From positions 7,998,001 through 8,062,000 of the forward strand of contig NZ_JADBEK010000001.1 in the NCBI RefSeq assembly GCF_014873145.1: DNA of 64,000 bases, given 5' to 3'. The notes beneath the pieces are model-generated. The model was not told the origin of the DNA and ran no database searches. It saw nothing but the letters and a program-made list of their open reading frames with translations. This stretch comes from Nonomuraea angiospora (GTDB lineage Bacteria > Actinomycetota > Actinomycetes > Streptosporangiales > Streptosporangiaceae). How positions within the stretch are numbered: position 1 is the stretch's first letter; each line of letters begins with the position of its first letter. This document shows positions 51,936 through 60,540 of this stretch, piece after piece. The translations under genes were made by a program, and so were the position numbers.

Positions 51936-52445
51936 ATGCCTGTTCAACGACTCAACCACGCGGTCCTTTACGTCCGCGACGTGGAACGCAGCGTCGCCTT
52001 TTACCGCGAGGCCCTCGGCTTCGACGTCGTGATGGGCATGCCGGGCGCCGCCTTCCTCCAAGCCGCCGGCTCGACGAACGACCACGACCTGGGCCTGTTC
52101 CAGATCGGCCCCGACGCGGATCCGTCCCCGGCCGGCCGCACGTCCGTGGGCCTCTACCACCTGGCGTGGGAGGTCGACACCCTCGACGAGCTGGAGCGGG
52201 TCGCGGTCAAGCTGAGCGAGCTCGGCGCGCTGGTCGGCTCGTCCGACCACGGCACCACCAAGGCGCTCTACGCCAAGGACCCCGACGGGCTGGAGTTCGA
52301 GGTGTCGTGGCTGGTGCCGGCCTCGCTGATCACCGACGAGGTGCTCGCCGCGCGCTCCAGCATCCGCCCGCTCGACCTGGCCGCCGACAAGGAGAGGTAC
52401 GGCGCCCGGACCCGAGGCGGAGTGGGCGTGTCCATCCCGGTCTGA
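51936..52445 (+). CDS. VOC-family dioxygenase/glyoxalase
   Basis: 169 residues with two beta-alpha-beta-beta-beta units of the vicinal oxygen chelate fold. Likely metal ligands: His8 (RLNHAVLYVRD), the His in GLYHLAWEV and the Glu in GLEFEVSW. Resembles extradiol (catechol) dioxygenase-like proteins. GGAAAGGGG precedes the ATG. Likely controlled by the divergent MarR protein; substrate unknown. Confidence 0.88.
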   Translation: MPVQRLNHAVLYVRDVERSVAFYREALGFDVVMGMPGAAFLQAAGSTNDHDLGLFQIGPDADPSPAGRTSVGLYHLAWEVDTLDELERVAVKLSELGALVGSSDHGTTKALYAKDPDGLEFEVSWLVPASLITDEVLAARSSIRPLDLAADKERYGARTRGGVGVSIPV

Positions 52446-52489
52446 AGTACCGTAGTGGTGATACGACCCTTCTTTCACGGGGAACGGTC

Positions 52490-52723
52490 ATGCCAAGCGA
52501 TCCTGACCACGTGCTCGACGCCATCGACGGCGTCGTCGACGAGTGGGAGACGCTGAGCGCGGACGCCATGCGCTGGTCGCCTCCCGAAACCAAGAGTCCC
52601 GACTTCCTGACCGAGGTGACGGAGATCCTCAGTCCGCTGGTCAACGCGTTCGCTCAGGCGCTGCGTCCCGTCAGCGACGCGTTCGAGCGGGTCATGCACA
52701 CCTTCGACGACGACGATCACTAG
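52490..52723 (+). CDS. 77-residue acidic hypothetical protein
   Basis: Acidic, helical protein (HVLDAIDGVVDEWETLSADA, ending TFDDDDH). GGGGAA precedes the ATG, 44 bp after the VOC stop. Its stop codon TAG shares the tetranucleotide CTAG with the stop of the convergent radical SAM gene. No family recognised. Confidence 0.65.
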   Translation: MPSDPDHVLDAIDGVVDEWETLSADAMRWSPPETKSPDFLTEVTEILSPLVNAFAQALRPVSDAFERVMHTFDDDDH

Positions 52724-54000
52724 CCGGTGCGCCGGCGCCGTGCCCGCCGCGGGTAGGCCTTGGCCGTCTCGGCCAGCCGTACGGCGTGTTCGGCCTGCTT
52801 GCGCCAGTGCCCGTAGGCGTCGCCGCGCTGCGCCAGCCGGTCCAGCTCGCTCATGGTCGCCAGCGGGATGAACGCGGGCTCGGCGTCCCGCCACGGCGTG
52901 CCGGGCAGCGGCATGAACGTGTGGGTGTGGATGCGGGCGCCCAACTCGGCCAGGTCGGAGGCGAGCTTCAGCGACTGCTCCTGGTCCTCCTCGGTCTCGC
53001 CCGGCATGCCGAAGATGAAGTCGACGTTCGGCCGGAAGCCGTGCTCGACCGCGATCCTGACGGCGTCGCGCACCGGTGAGGTGTCGTGGCCGCGGCCCGA
53101 GGCGGCCAGCACCCTGTCGGAGCCGGACTGGGCGCCGATGATCAGGTTGTCGTTGGCCACGTAGCGCTTGAGCATGCGCATGGCCTCGGGGGTGACATGC
53201 TCGGGCCGCACCTCCGAGGGGAAGCTCCCGAAGAAGACCCGGCCGCGCGCTGGCAGCTCCTCCTTGACCCCGGCCAGCAGCTCCTCCACCTTGCCCAGGT
53301 CGGGATCGGGCCCGGGGGAGCCGTAGGAGAGCGAGGTCGGCGTGATGAAGCGGATGTCGCGCAGGCCCCTGTCGACCATCCCGCGCACGTGCTCGCGCAC
53401 GCTGGCGACCGAGCGGTGGCGGAACTGCCCGCCGAACATGAACGGCGTCTGGCAGAAGCGGCAGGTGTAGCGGCAGCCGCGGGTGATCTCGATCGGCCCG
53501 TTCCGGCCCACGAAGGAGGGGAACGCGTCGAGCGGCAGCTGCGGCGCCGGCCTCGTGCGCAGGGCGACGCCGTCGGCGTCCTTGATCGCCAGCCCGGGCA
53601 CCGAGGTGAGCGGCTCGTCCTGCTGGAGCGCCCGGACGAGGGAGATGATCGTGGTCTCGCCCTCGCCGATCCCCGCCAGGTCCCAGCCCGCGTCGATGAC
53701 CTGCTGCGGCTCGGCCGTGGCGTGCACGCCGCCCGCGATGTGCAGCCCCCGGCCGCCGCTCAGCGACCTGACCGTGGCCAGCTCGGCGGCCATGGCCTCG
53801 GCGTCGGGCGAGTAGAACGACCAGAGCACGAGCACGCGGTCGGCCTGGCTGGCCGTGATGTGCTCCGCGGTCTCCTCAGGGGTGGTGCCGAGTCTCAGCT
53901 CGTGCTCCACCCCGGCGCTCTCCAGCGCGGCGAGCAGCGCGTGCACGCCGTACGTCACCGCCTTGCGGTAACGGACCACCACACCTACAGCCAGTGCCAC
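52720..54000 (-). CDS. B12-binding-type radical SAM protein
   Basis: 426 residues. N-terminal cobalamin-binding-like Rossmann domain (about 1-130: VLWSFYSPDAEAMAAELATV, GLHIAGGVHATAEPQQ, GIGEGETTI). The radical SAM cluster motif is CRYTCRFC (Cys176, Cys180, Cys183), followed by the TIM-barrel with FIFGMPGETEEDQEQS. The layout fits the MJ_1487-like family of radical SAM proteins. No biosynthetic partners are adjacent, so the reaction is unknown. Confidence 0.9.
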   Translation of the reverse strand: MALAVGVVVRYRKAVTYGVHALLAALESAGVEHELRLGTTPEETAEHITASQADRVLVLWSFYSPDAEAMAAELATVRSLSGGRGLHIAGGVHATAEPQQVIDAGWDLAGIGEGETTIISLVRALQQDEPLTSVPGLAIKDADGVALRTRPAPQLPLDAFPSFVGRNGPIEITRGCRYTCRFCQTPFMFGGQFRHRSVASVREHVRGMVDRGLRDIRFITPTSLSYGSPGPDPDLGKVEELLAGVKEELPARGRVFFGSFPSEVRPEHVTPEAMRMLKRYVANDNLIIGAQSGSDRVLAASGRGHDTSPVRDAVRIAVEHGFRPNVDFIFGMPGETEEDQEQSLKLASDLAELGARIHTHTFMPLPGTPWRDAEPAFIPLATMSELDRLAQRGDAYGHWRKQAEHAVRLAETAKAYPRRARRRRTG

Positions 54001-54015
54001 GTCCGGCAGCGTAGC

Positions 54016-54588
54016 TCAGGCGGCGCGCATCGAGCGCAACGCGCCGGTCAGCTTGGCCAGCTCGGCCAGCATGGCGCCGGCGGCGGCGTCCATGACGTCG
54101 TTGGCGCGCACCTCGCCGTCCTCGCCGATGAACTGCGCGTAGAACGGGATGTTCACCGCCTCCACCACCGGGATCATCTTCAGCGTGCTGGTGACCTGGC
54201 GCAGGCTGTTCACGGCGCGGGTGCCGCCGGAGACGCCGCCGTAGCTGACGAACCCGGCCGCCTTGTGCTGCCACTCGTGGTGCAGGTAGTCGAGGGCGTT
54301 CTTCAGCACGGCGTTGAAGCTGTGGTTGTACTCGGGGGTCACGAACACGTACGCGTCGCCCCGCTCGACGGTGGCGCTCCACTCCTTGGTGTGCGCGTTC
54401 ACGTACTGCTTGAGCCGGGGGTGGTGGGGCTCGTCCAGGAACGGCAGCGCGACCTCCGCCAGGTCGATCAGCTCCACCTCGAACAGCCCCGACTCCACGG
54501 CCTTGCCCTGGAACCACTCGGCGATGGCGCGCCCGGCGCGACCGGGACGGGTGCTGGCGACGACGATCTGCAGGACCGGCTTGCCCAT
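54016..54588 (-). CDS. NADPH-dependent FMN reductase
   Basis: 190 residues from the ATG preceded by AAGGAG. Flavodoxin-like fold with FMN phosphate loop VASTRPGRAGRAIAEW and the second loop VFVTPEYNHSFNAVLKNALD, both diagnostic of the SsuE/ChrR-type reductases. Divergent from an HxlR regulator with an inverted repeat between them, so it is probably induced by a redox-active compound. Confidence 0.93.
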   Translation of the reverse strand: MGKPVLQIVVASTRPGRAGRAIAEWFQGKAVESGLFEVELIDLAEVALPFLDEPHHPRLKQYVNAHTKEWSATVERGDAYVFVTPEYNHSFNAVLKNALDYLHHEWQHKAAGFVSYGGVSGGTRAVNSLRQVTSTLKMIPVVEAVNIPFYAQFIGEDGEVRANDVMDAAAGAMLAELAKLTGALRSMRAA

Positions 54589-54612
54589 GACATGCTCCTT
54601 CACTCAGGCGGT

Positions 54613-54641
54613 GTAGCTACTCAACATTATTGAGGTACTAC
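54613..54641. promoter_or_regulatory. Candidate HxlR operator
   Basis: CTCAA-CATTA-TTGAG (54620-54634) is a perfect inverted repeat extended outward by TA and GTAG/CTAC words. It is in the AT-rich gap between the divergent reductase and HxlR genes. Confidence 0.55.
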
Positions 54642-54675
54642 ATATTTCTGAGCAAGCGCTGGTAGGATTTGTGGC

Positions 54676-55008
54676 ATGAGTCTCGATTCGGTCTGCGTGC
54701 GCTTCCACGTCGCCTTGGAGCTGATCGGTGCTCGCTGGTCGGGCGCGGTGATCCACATGATCTTCAAGGGCGCCCACCGGTACGCCGACCTCAAGGCGGC
54801 CATCCCCGGCATCAACGACACGATGCTGGCCCGGCGGCTGCGCGAGCTGGAGGGCGCCGGGCTCATCGAGCGCCGCGTGCTGCCCACCTCGCCGGTGCGC
54901 GTCGAATATCACCTGACCGAGATGGGGCAGGAGCTGCGGCCGGTGCTGGACGAGCTGGTGACGTGGGCGCACAAGTGGATCCCGCTGCCGGAGGCCAGGT
55001 CCGCCTAG
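54676..55008 (+). CDS. HxlR-family regulator
   Basis: 110 residues. HxlR winged helix: CVRFHVALELIGARWSGAVI, RYADLKAAIPGINDTMLARR, LRELEGAGLIERRV and the wing VEYHLTEMGQEL. The usual metal- or redox-sensing N-terminal Cys is present (Cys7). It likely controls the divergent FMN reductase. Confidence 0.92.
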   Translation: MSLDSVCVRFHVALELIGARWSGAVIHMIFKGAHRYADLKAAIPGINDTMLARRLRELEGAGLIERRVLPTSPVRVEYHLTEMGQELRPVLDELVTWAHKWIPLPEARSA

Positions 55009-55200
55009 CCCTCAGGAGCGGGAAGACGGGATCCGCTTGGGCAGCGGCGGCGGCGCCGGGGCCCACCTTTAAGGCGATAAATCGGGCCATGGCTCCTGTG
55101 TCCGAAAAGCCCCCATAACACCGAAATAGAGCCTGTTTGGCATGCTGGCAGGCGCCTTAGCAGCCGTTAGCTTGACAGCACCCCCACCCGAGGAGTGCAC

Positions 55201-56325
55201 ATGTTGAGTAAACGCTGTGCGTTGGTCGGCGGCGTCATCCTCGCCGCCTGCCTGGCCACCCCCCTCAGCACCGCAGCAGCTGACTCGGCGCCTCAATCCG
55301 CCTCCCCATCCCTTCCCCCGTCCGTCGTCGACGCGCTCGAAAGGGACCTCGGACTCTCCGAGCAGCAGGTCAACGCCCGGCTGGCCAACGAGGAACGCGC
55401 CGCGTCCACCCAGGCCAAGCTCACCTCCCAGCTCGGCGCGTCGTACGGCGGCGCCTGGCTGAACGACGACGCCTCCAAGTTCCTGGTCGCCACCACCGAC
55501 CCCAACGCCACCGCCACCATCAAGGAGCAGGGCGCCGAGCCGGTCGTGGTCGCACGCTCGCTCGCCCAGCTCGACGCGGTCGTGCAGCAGCTCGACCAGG
55601 CGCCGAAGAAGGCCCAGGCCGGGGCGGCGCTGTGGTTCGTGGACGTCAAGACCAACAGCGTCGCCATCCAGGCGCCCACGGTGGAGGCCGCCGAGGCCCT
55701 GGCCAAGGCCGCGGGCGTGGACAGGAGCGCGGTCAGCGTGTCGGCGACCGCCGAGCGGCCCGTACCGCTGATCGACATCATCGGCGGCAACCCGTTCTAC
55801 ATCGGCTCCAGCCGCTGCAGCGTCGGCTTCTCCGTCACCAGGGGCAGCACCCCCGGTTTCGTCACCGCCGGGCACTGCCGCGTGGCCACCAACACCACCA
55901 ACCCGACGGGCACCTTCCAGGGCGCGTCCTTCCCGGGTAACGACTACGCCTGGGTCGCCGCTCCCGGCAACACCCCGCAGCCGTGGGTACGCGGCTCCGG
56001 CGGCGCGAACGTGATCGTCCGCGGCTCCACCCAGGCCGCCGTGGGCTCGTCCATCTGCCGCTCCGGTTCGACCACCGGCTGGCGCTGCGGCACCATCCAG
56101 CAGCACAACGCCACGGTCACGTACCCGCAGGGCACCGTCACCGGCCTGACCCGCACCAGCGCCTGCGCCGAGCCCGGCGACTCGGGCGGCTCGTTCATCT
56201 CGGGCAACCAGGCCCAGGGCGTCACCTCGGGCGGCTCGGGCAACTGCTCCGTCGGCGGGACCACGTACCACCAGCCCGTCAACGAGATCCTGAGCGTCTA
56301 CGGGCTCACCCTCCGCACAGGCTGA
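55201..56325 (+). CDS. Secreted S1-family serine protease (streptogrisin-like)
   Basis: 374 residues from the ATG with GAGGAG five bases upstream. Signal peptide (about 1-28), alpha-lytic-type propeptide (about 29-190) that aids folding, then a mature protease with His225 (TAGHC), Asp248 (NDYAWV) and Ser328 (PGDSGGS). Cys pairs flank the active site as in streptogrisins. An extracellular endopeptidase. A rho-independent terminator follows. Confidence 0.95.
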   Translation: MLSKRCALVGGVILAACLATPLSTAAADSAPQSASPSLPPSVVDALERDLGLSEQQVNARLANEERAASTQAKLTSQLGASYGGAWLNDDASKFLVATTDPNATATIKEQGAEPVVVARSLAQLDAVVQQLDQAPKKAQAGAALWFVDVKTNSVAIQAPTVEAAEALAKAAGVDRSAVSVSATAERPVPLIDIIGGNPFYIGSSRCSVGFSVTRGSTPGFVTAGHCRVATNTTNPTGTFQGASFPGNDYAWVAAPGNTPQPWVRGSGGANVIVRGSTQAAVGSSICRSGSTTGWRCGTIQQHNATVTYPQGTVTGLTRTSACAEPGDSGGSFISGNQAQGVTSGGSGNCSVGGTTYHQPVNEILSVYGLTLRTG

Positions 56326-56340
56326 CCCCCGGCGCCGAAC

Positions 56341-56382
56341 TCCGCGCGGCACGCCCGGCTGGGCGGGCCGCGCGGACTTTTT
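56341..56382 (+). terminator. Rho-independent terminator after protease
   Basis: TCCGCGCGGC and GCCGCGCGGA form a 10-bp stem followed by CTTTTT. Confidence 0.9.
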
Positions 56383-56461
56383 GCGTGCACGGCGATGAGT
56401 TCTCCCGCTCCGTCCGGTCTGTCTGGTGGAAAGCCCGTCAACACCATCGGAGGAGCCCGCG

Positions 56462-56866
56462 ATGAGGCGACCCGTTCTCGGCAGCCTGCTGCTCGCCAGC
56501 ACGAACCCCGAGCGTCTGCGCACCTGGTACGCCGACGCCCTCGACCCGGAGGACAACTCCGACGTCGGCGGGTACGGGGTGCTCAAGTTCGGCGAGTTCT
56601 ACCTGTTCATCGACACGCGGACGGACGTGTCGGACAAGAATCCCGAGCCCGGCAGGGTGATCCTGAACTTCGACGTGTCCGACGCCCGCGCGGTCGCCGA
56701 GCGCATGGAGAGCGCGGGCGTGACGTGGCTGGCGCAGCTCGAGGACCGCGACGGCAGCCTGTTCGCCACCGCGATCGACCCGGACGGCAACTACGTCCAG
56801 ATCATCCAGCTGCGAGGGAGCGCCGGTGTCTGGACTGAGGAGGGAGGGAGCGAAGCGACCGAGTGA
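56462..56866 (+). CDS. VOC-family glyoxalase-like protein
   Basis: 134 residues, ATG with GGAGGAG upstream. Single VOC domain: VLGSLLLASTNPERLRTWYA, VLKFGEFYLFIDTRTD and the C-terminal signature IDPDGNYVQIIQL. The last 15 residues (GVWTEEGGSEATE) do not belong to the fold and are encoded by an intergenic repeat with a hairpin that overlaps the stop. Function unknown; possibly binds a small drug or metabolite. Confidence 0.85.
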   Translation: MRRPVLGSLLLASTNPERLRTWYADALDPEDNSDVGGYGVLKFGEFYLFIDTRTDVSDKNPEPGRVILNFDVSDARAVAERMESAGVTWLAQLEDRDGSLFATAIDPDGNYVQIIQLRGSAGVWTEEGGSEATE

Positions 56867-57011
56867 CGAGGGAAGACACCGGACTTCAGCGACCGAGCCG
56901 CGATCCGCAGGATCGCCATAAGCACGTCACCCCCCTCTCAGGGTCGGGTCAGGGTCGGGTCGGGGATGGCGCCCGATGTTAAACACTTGTCCCCGGCGGG
57001 AGAGTTGCCTC

Positions 57012-57698
57012 ATGACCGCAGTGAAGAGGCTCTCCCCCCTGATCGCCTGCGCGGCGATCCTGTTCTCGGTGGTCGCCGTGCTGGTCGGGCAGTTCGGGCC
57101 CGATCCTCAGCTCGACCCCATGAACGTGACCATCAGCGAATACGCCGTGTCCGACCGCGGGGGCGTCACGGAGGTCGCCATGGCGGTGCTCGGGCTGGGG
57201 TCCCTGGCGCTGCTCCTGGGGTTGCGGGCGGCCGGCGCGCCGGTGCGGGGGATGCCTCAGTGGTTGCTGGGGGTGTGGTCCGGGGCCCTGGTCGTGGCGG
57301 CCGTGGTCCCGACCACGCCCCTCGGGACGGATCTCGACCTCGCGGCCCAGATCCACCGGTACGTGTCCGTCGCGGCATTCGTGAGCCTGCCCGCCGCGGG
57401 GGCGTTGATGGTGCCCAGACTGGGCTCAGACGCCCGCTGGAAGCCCGTGGCGCGGGTGGTGGAGTGGGTGGCCCTGGCCGGGGGGTTCGGGCTGCTGGCG
57501 ATCACGTACGTGGCCCTGCCCGGCGAGCGGGTGATGATCGGGCTCGTCGAGCGGTTGCTGCTGGGCGCGGAGGTGACACTGCTGGGCGTGCTGGCCGCGT
57601 GGCTGGCGTGGCTGACCTGGCGTCCAGTGACCAGCCGAGCTGATGCGCAACGTGCGAATTTCCTGACATATCACAGATTTATCGCAAGTCGATCTTAA
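57012..57698 (+). CDS. DUF998-type membrane protein
   Basis: 228 residues from the ATG (TAVKRLSPLIACAAILFSVV). Six TM helices and the DUF998 pattern, with an extracytoplasmic ISEYAVSDRGG near residue 40. The family has no established function. It precedes the conservon by 57 bp but has a different style of promoter region, so co-transcription is uncertain. Confidence 0.82.
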   Translation: MTAVKRLSPLIACAAILFSVVAVLVGQFGPDPQLDPMNVTISEYAVSDRGGVTEVAMAVLGLGSLALLLGLRAAGAPVRGMPQWLLGVWSGALVVAAVVPTTPLGTDLDLAAQIHRYVSVAAFVSLPAAGALMVPRLGSDARWKPVARVVEWVALAGGFGLLAITYVALPGERVMIGLVERLLLGAEVTLLGVLAAWLAWLTWRPVTSRADAQRANFLTYHRFIASRS

Positions 57699-57754
57699 AA
57701 CCACCTGTTTCGATGCTATTCTCTCCCGCGATCTTCTATCCGGGAGCAGGTGTC

Positions 57755-60166
57755 ATGGCATCGGGCAGATCCATCAGATTCAAGATCTCGACGCTGCTGG
57801 TCATCCCCTTGGTCTCCCTGGTCGCACTCTGGGGCTTCGCCGCGAGCACCACGTCGGGGGACGCGCTCAACCTGCTCAAGGTCGAGACGATCTGGACGGG
57901 CGTCATCAACAACGCCGACGGCCTGATCTCCAACCTCCAGACCGAGCGCCTGGCCTCCGCCGAGCGGATCGCGGGCTCGGTCACGGCCCCCGACGCGCTG
58001 AACAAGGCGCGGGCCAAGGTCGACAACAACCGCAAGACGCTGCGCGAGCGCGCCATGTCCGAGGACGTGCAGTCGGCGCTCACGCAGGACATGAAGACCC
58101 AGCTCCAGAATGTCTTCGAGGCGATCGACCGGATCCCGGACATCCGCAGCAAGGTGGACGGCCGCAAGCTCACCCCCGGCACCCTCGTCACCGAGTACGC
58201 GAAGGTCTCCGACGAGATCCACCTGCTGTACTCCAGGATGATGGTCAGCACCGACCTCCAGATGGCGCTGCAGGCCCAGGGCCTGATCGCCGCTGACGAG
58301 GTACGCGAGCTGCTGAGCCGGGAGCACGCGCTGATCGTCGCCGGGAACGGCCGGATGACCATGCACTCCGACCTCCACCTGCTGGCCGGCCTGGACCACA
58401 CCAGGACGTACCTGTTCCCCAAGGCCCTGGCCAACCTCGACACCGAGCTGCGGGCCCCGTTCGAGAAGCTGTTCTACTCCCCGCGCTACGGCACCATGGA
58501 GAACCTGCTGGAGAGCTACATCTCCGGCCAGCCTGTGGACGTCGAGCTGTGGCGGGGCGTGTCCGAGCAGGTGCAGAAGGAATACCGCGAAGCCGTCTGG
58601 CGCACCGGCGACAAGCTGCTGGCCCGGATGGAGCCCGCGGGCGTGGGCATCGTGGTGCGGGCGGCCATCGCGGGCGCGCTCGGCCTCATCGCCGTCATCT
58701 TCTCCATCGTCATCTCGATCAGGGTCGGCCGCAGGCTCACCCGCGAGATGCGGACGCTGCGCCGTACCGCGCTGGACCTGGCCGAGATCCGGCTGCCGGA
58801 CGTCGTGACGAAGCTGCGCAAGGGCGAGAGCGTGGACATCGCCACCGAGGCGCCGCCCATTGCGGTGGATCGCGGCTCGACCAGCGAGGTCGCCGACCTG
58901 GCCGCGGCGTTCGACAGCGTGCAGAGCACGGCCGTGGACGCGGCCGTCGAGCAGGCCAGGCTGCGCGAGGGCGTGTCGCAGGCGCTGCGCAACCTCGCCA
59001 GGCGCAGCCAGTCGCTGCTGCAGCGCCAGCTCAAGATGCTCGACGAGATGCAGCGCCAGACGGAGGAGCCGGAGGCGCTGGAGCGCCTGTTCAGGCTCGA
59101 CCACCTGACCACCCGCATGCGCCGCCACGCCGAGGGCCTGGTGCTGCTCTCGGGTGGCGCGGCGGGCCGCAGGTGGCGCGGCGTCATCCCGATCGAGGAC
59201 GTGCTGAGCGGCGCGGCGGCCCAGGTCGAGGAGTACACCCGGGTACGCGTCTACCCGATGGCCGAGTGCGGCGTCTCGGGCGCGGCGGTGGCCGACCTCA
59301 TGCACCTGTTCGCCGAGCTGATCGAGAACGCCGCCTCCTTCTCCTCGCCCAGCAACGAGGTCTCCGTACGCGGTGAGATGGTCGGCCGGGGCTTCGCCGT
59401 CGAGATTGAGGACCGCGGCCTGGGCATGGACGAGGCCGCCCGCAGGGGCATCAACGCGCGCCTGGCCAGCCCGCAGGAGTTCGACCCCTCCCAGACCGAA
59501 CGGCTGGGCTTCGCGGTGGTCGGCATGCTCGCGGCCAGGCACGGCGTCAAGGTGACGCTCAAGCCCTCGCCGTACGGCGGCACCACCGCCATCGTGCTCG
59601 TGCCCGGCTCCCTGGTGGAGCCCATGGCGACCCCGGTGCAGCCGATGGCGTTCGAGTCCGTCTCGGTCTCGGTGCTCGGCCGCGGTGAAGTCCGGCAGGA
59701 GCCCACGGGGCCGGGCGAGCTGCCGCGCCGGGTCCGTACCAGCAAGCGAGGCCAGCAGACGGGCGGGACCGGCCCCGTGGCCGTGCCCCAGCAAGTGCCC
59801 CAGCAAGTGCCCCAGCAGGTGTCACAGCAGGTGTCACAGCAGCAGACGGGCAGCGGCCCGATGGCCCTGCCGCAGCAGCAACAGGAGCCCGACCTGCCGC
59901 GCCGCCAGCGGCAGCGGGAGACCGGGTTGCCGCAGCGCGAGCGCCAGAGGGAGACGGGGCTGCCGCAGCGCCAGAGGGAGACAGGGTTGCCGCAGCGCGA
60001 GCGGCAGGCGGACCTGCCGCAGCGGCTCAAGCAGACGCCGCCACCGGCGCCGCCGGCCGAGGAGCGCTCACCGGAGGAGGCCAGGGCGCTGCTCTCCTCG
60101 CTCCAGTCGGGCTGGCAGCGCGGGCGGCAGGACGCCAGTGACCAGGATGGGGGATCTCAATCGTGA
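57755..60166 (+). CDS. Conservon sensor kinase-like protein (CvnA), NIT domain
   Basis: 803 residues from the ATG at 57755. TM helix (about 10-30), extracellular nitrate/nitrite-sensing (NIT) domain (about 40-295), second TM (about 300-325), HAMP, a HisKA-like helix (LDHLTTRMRRHAEGLVLLSG) and an ATPase domain (LIENAASFSSPSNEV, EDRGLGMDEAARR). The tail after 640 is low-complexity, with repeats of QQVP/QQVS and of RQRETGLPQRE units. It overlaps the DUF742 gene by four bases. Confidence 0.9.
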   Translation: MASGRSIRFKISTLLVIPLVSLVALWGFAASTTSGDALNLLKVETIWTGVINNADGLISNLQTERLASAERIAGSVTAPDALNKARAKVDNNRKTLRERAMSEDVQSALTQDMKTQLQNVFEAIDRIPDIRSKVDGRKLTPGTLVTEYAKVSDEIHLLYSRMMVSTDLQMALQAQGLIAADEVRELLSREHALIVAGNGRMTMHSDLHLLAGLDHTRTYLFPKALANLDTELRAPFEKLFYSPRYGTMENLLESYISGQPVDVELWRGVSEQVQKEYREAVWRTGDKLLARMEPAGVGIVVRAAIAGALGLIAVIFSIVISIRVGRRLTREMRTLRRTALDLAEIRLPDVVTKLRKGESVDIATEAPPIAVDRGSTSEVADLAAAFDSVQSTAVDAAVEQARLREGVSQALRNLARRSQSLLQRQLKMLDEMQRQTEEPEALERLFRLDHLTTRMRRHAEGLVLLSGGAAGRRWRGVIPIEDVLSGAAAQVEEYTRVRVYPMAECGVSGAAVADLMHLFAELIENAASFSSPSNEVSVRGEMVGRGFAVEIEDRGLGMDEAARRGINARLASPQEFDPSQTERLGFAVVGMLAARHGVKVTLKPSPYGGTTAIVLVPGSLVEPMATPVQPMAFESVSVSVLGRGEVRQEPTGPGELPRRVRTSKRGQQTGGTGPVAVPQQVPQQVPQQVSQQVSQQQTGSGPMALPQQQQEPDLPRRQRQRETGLPQRERQRETGLPQRQRETGLPQRERQADLPQRLKQTPPPAPPAEERSPEEARALLSSLQSGWQRGRQDASDQDGGSQS

Positions 60167-60540
60167 GCGGCGAGCACGAGTGGGTGGATGAGGAGGCGGG
60201 CCCCGTCGTGCGGCCGTACGCGGTCGCGCGTGGGCGCACCAGGCCCACTTCCTCCAACGCCCTCGACCTGCTGGCGACCGTCGCCGGGACGGGGCTGCCC
60301 GTCCCGGCCAAGGCGGAGCTCAGCGCCCAGCACCGGCGGTTGCTGAGCGTCGTGGCAGGTCAGACCAGGCCCGTCGCCGAGGTCGCCTCGGATCTGGGCC
60401 TGCCCGTCGGCGTCGTGAGAGTGCTGCTGGGCGACCTGCTCGACCACGGACTGGTCACGGTCCGCCCGCCCCGCGACAAGGCCGCGACGCCCACGGAGAG
60501 CCTGCTCCGAGAGGTGATCAACGGCCTCAGGGCGCTCTAG
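60163..60540 (+). CDS. Conservon DUF742 protein (CvnC)
   Basis: 125 residues, GTG start overlapping the kinase stop. DUF742 hallmarks: EEAGPVVRPYAVARGRTRP, VASDLGLPVGVVRVLLGDLL and the C-terminal LLREVINGLRAL. It is followed at once by the convergent GTPase gene: the two stop codons share CTAG. No CvnB or CvnD gene accompanies it on this strand. Confidence 0.93.
   Translation: MSGEHEWVDEEAGPVVRPYAVARGRTRPTSSNALDLLATVAGTGLPVPAKAELSAQHRRLLSVVAGQTRPVAEVASDLGLPVGVVRVLLGDLLDHGLVTVRPPRDKAATPTESLLREVINGLRAL

Noticed and set aside
57716..59806. A minus-strand open frame of about 700 codons
   Set aside because: Antisense to the plus-strand CvnA gene, whose domains are clear; the mirror text has no recognisable motif.
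59782..60027. Tandem repeats that could suggest a CRISPR array
   Set aside because: Units are contiguous, coding and of variable short length, with no spacers or cas genes. No CRISPR array was seen in the window.
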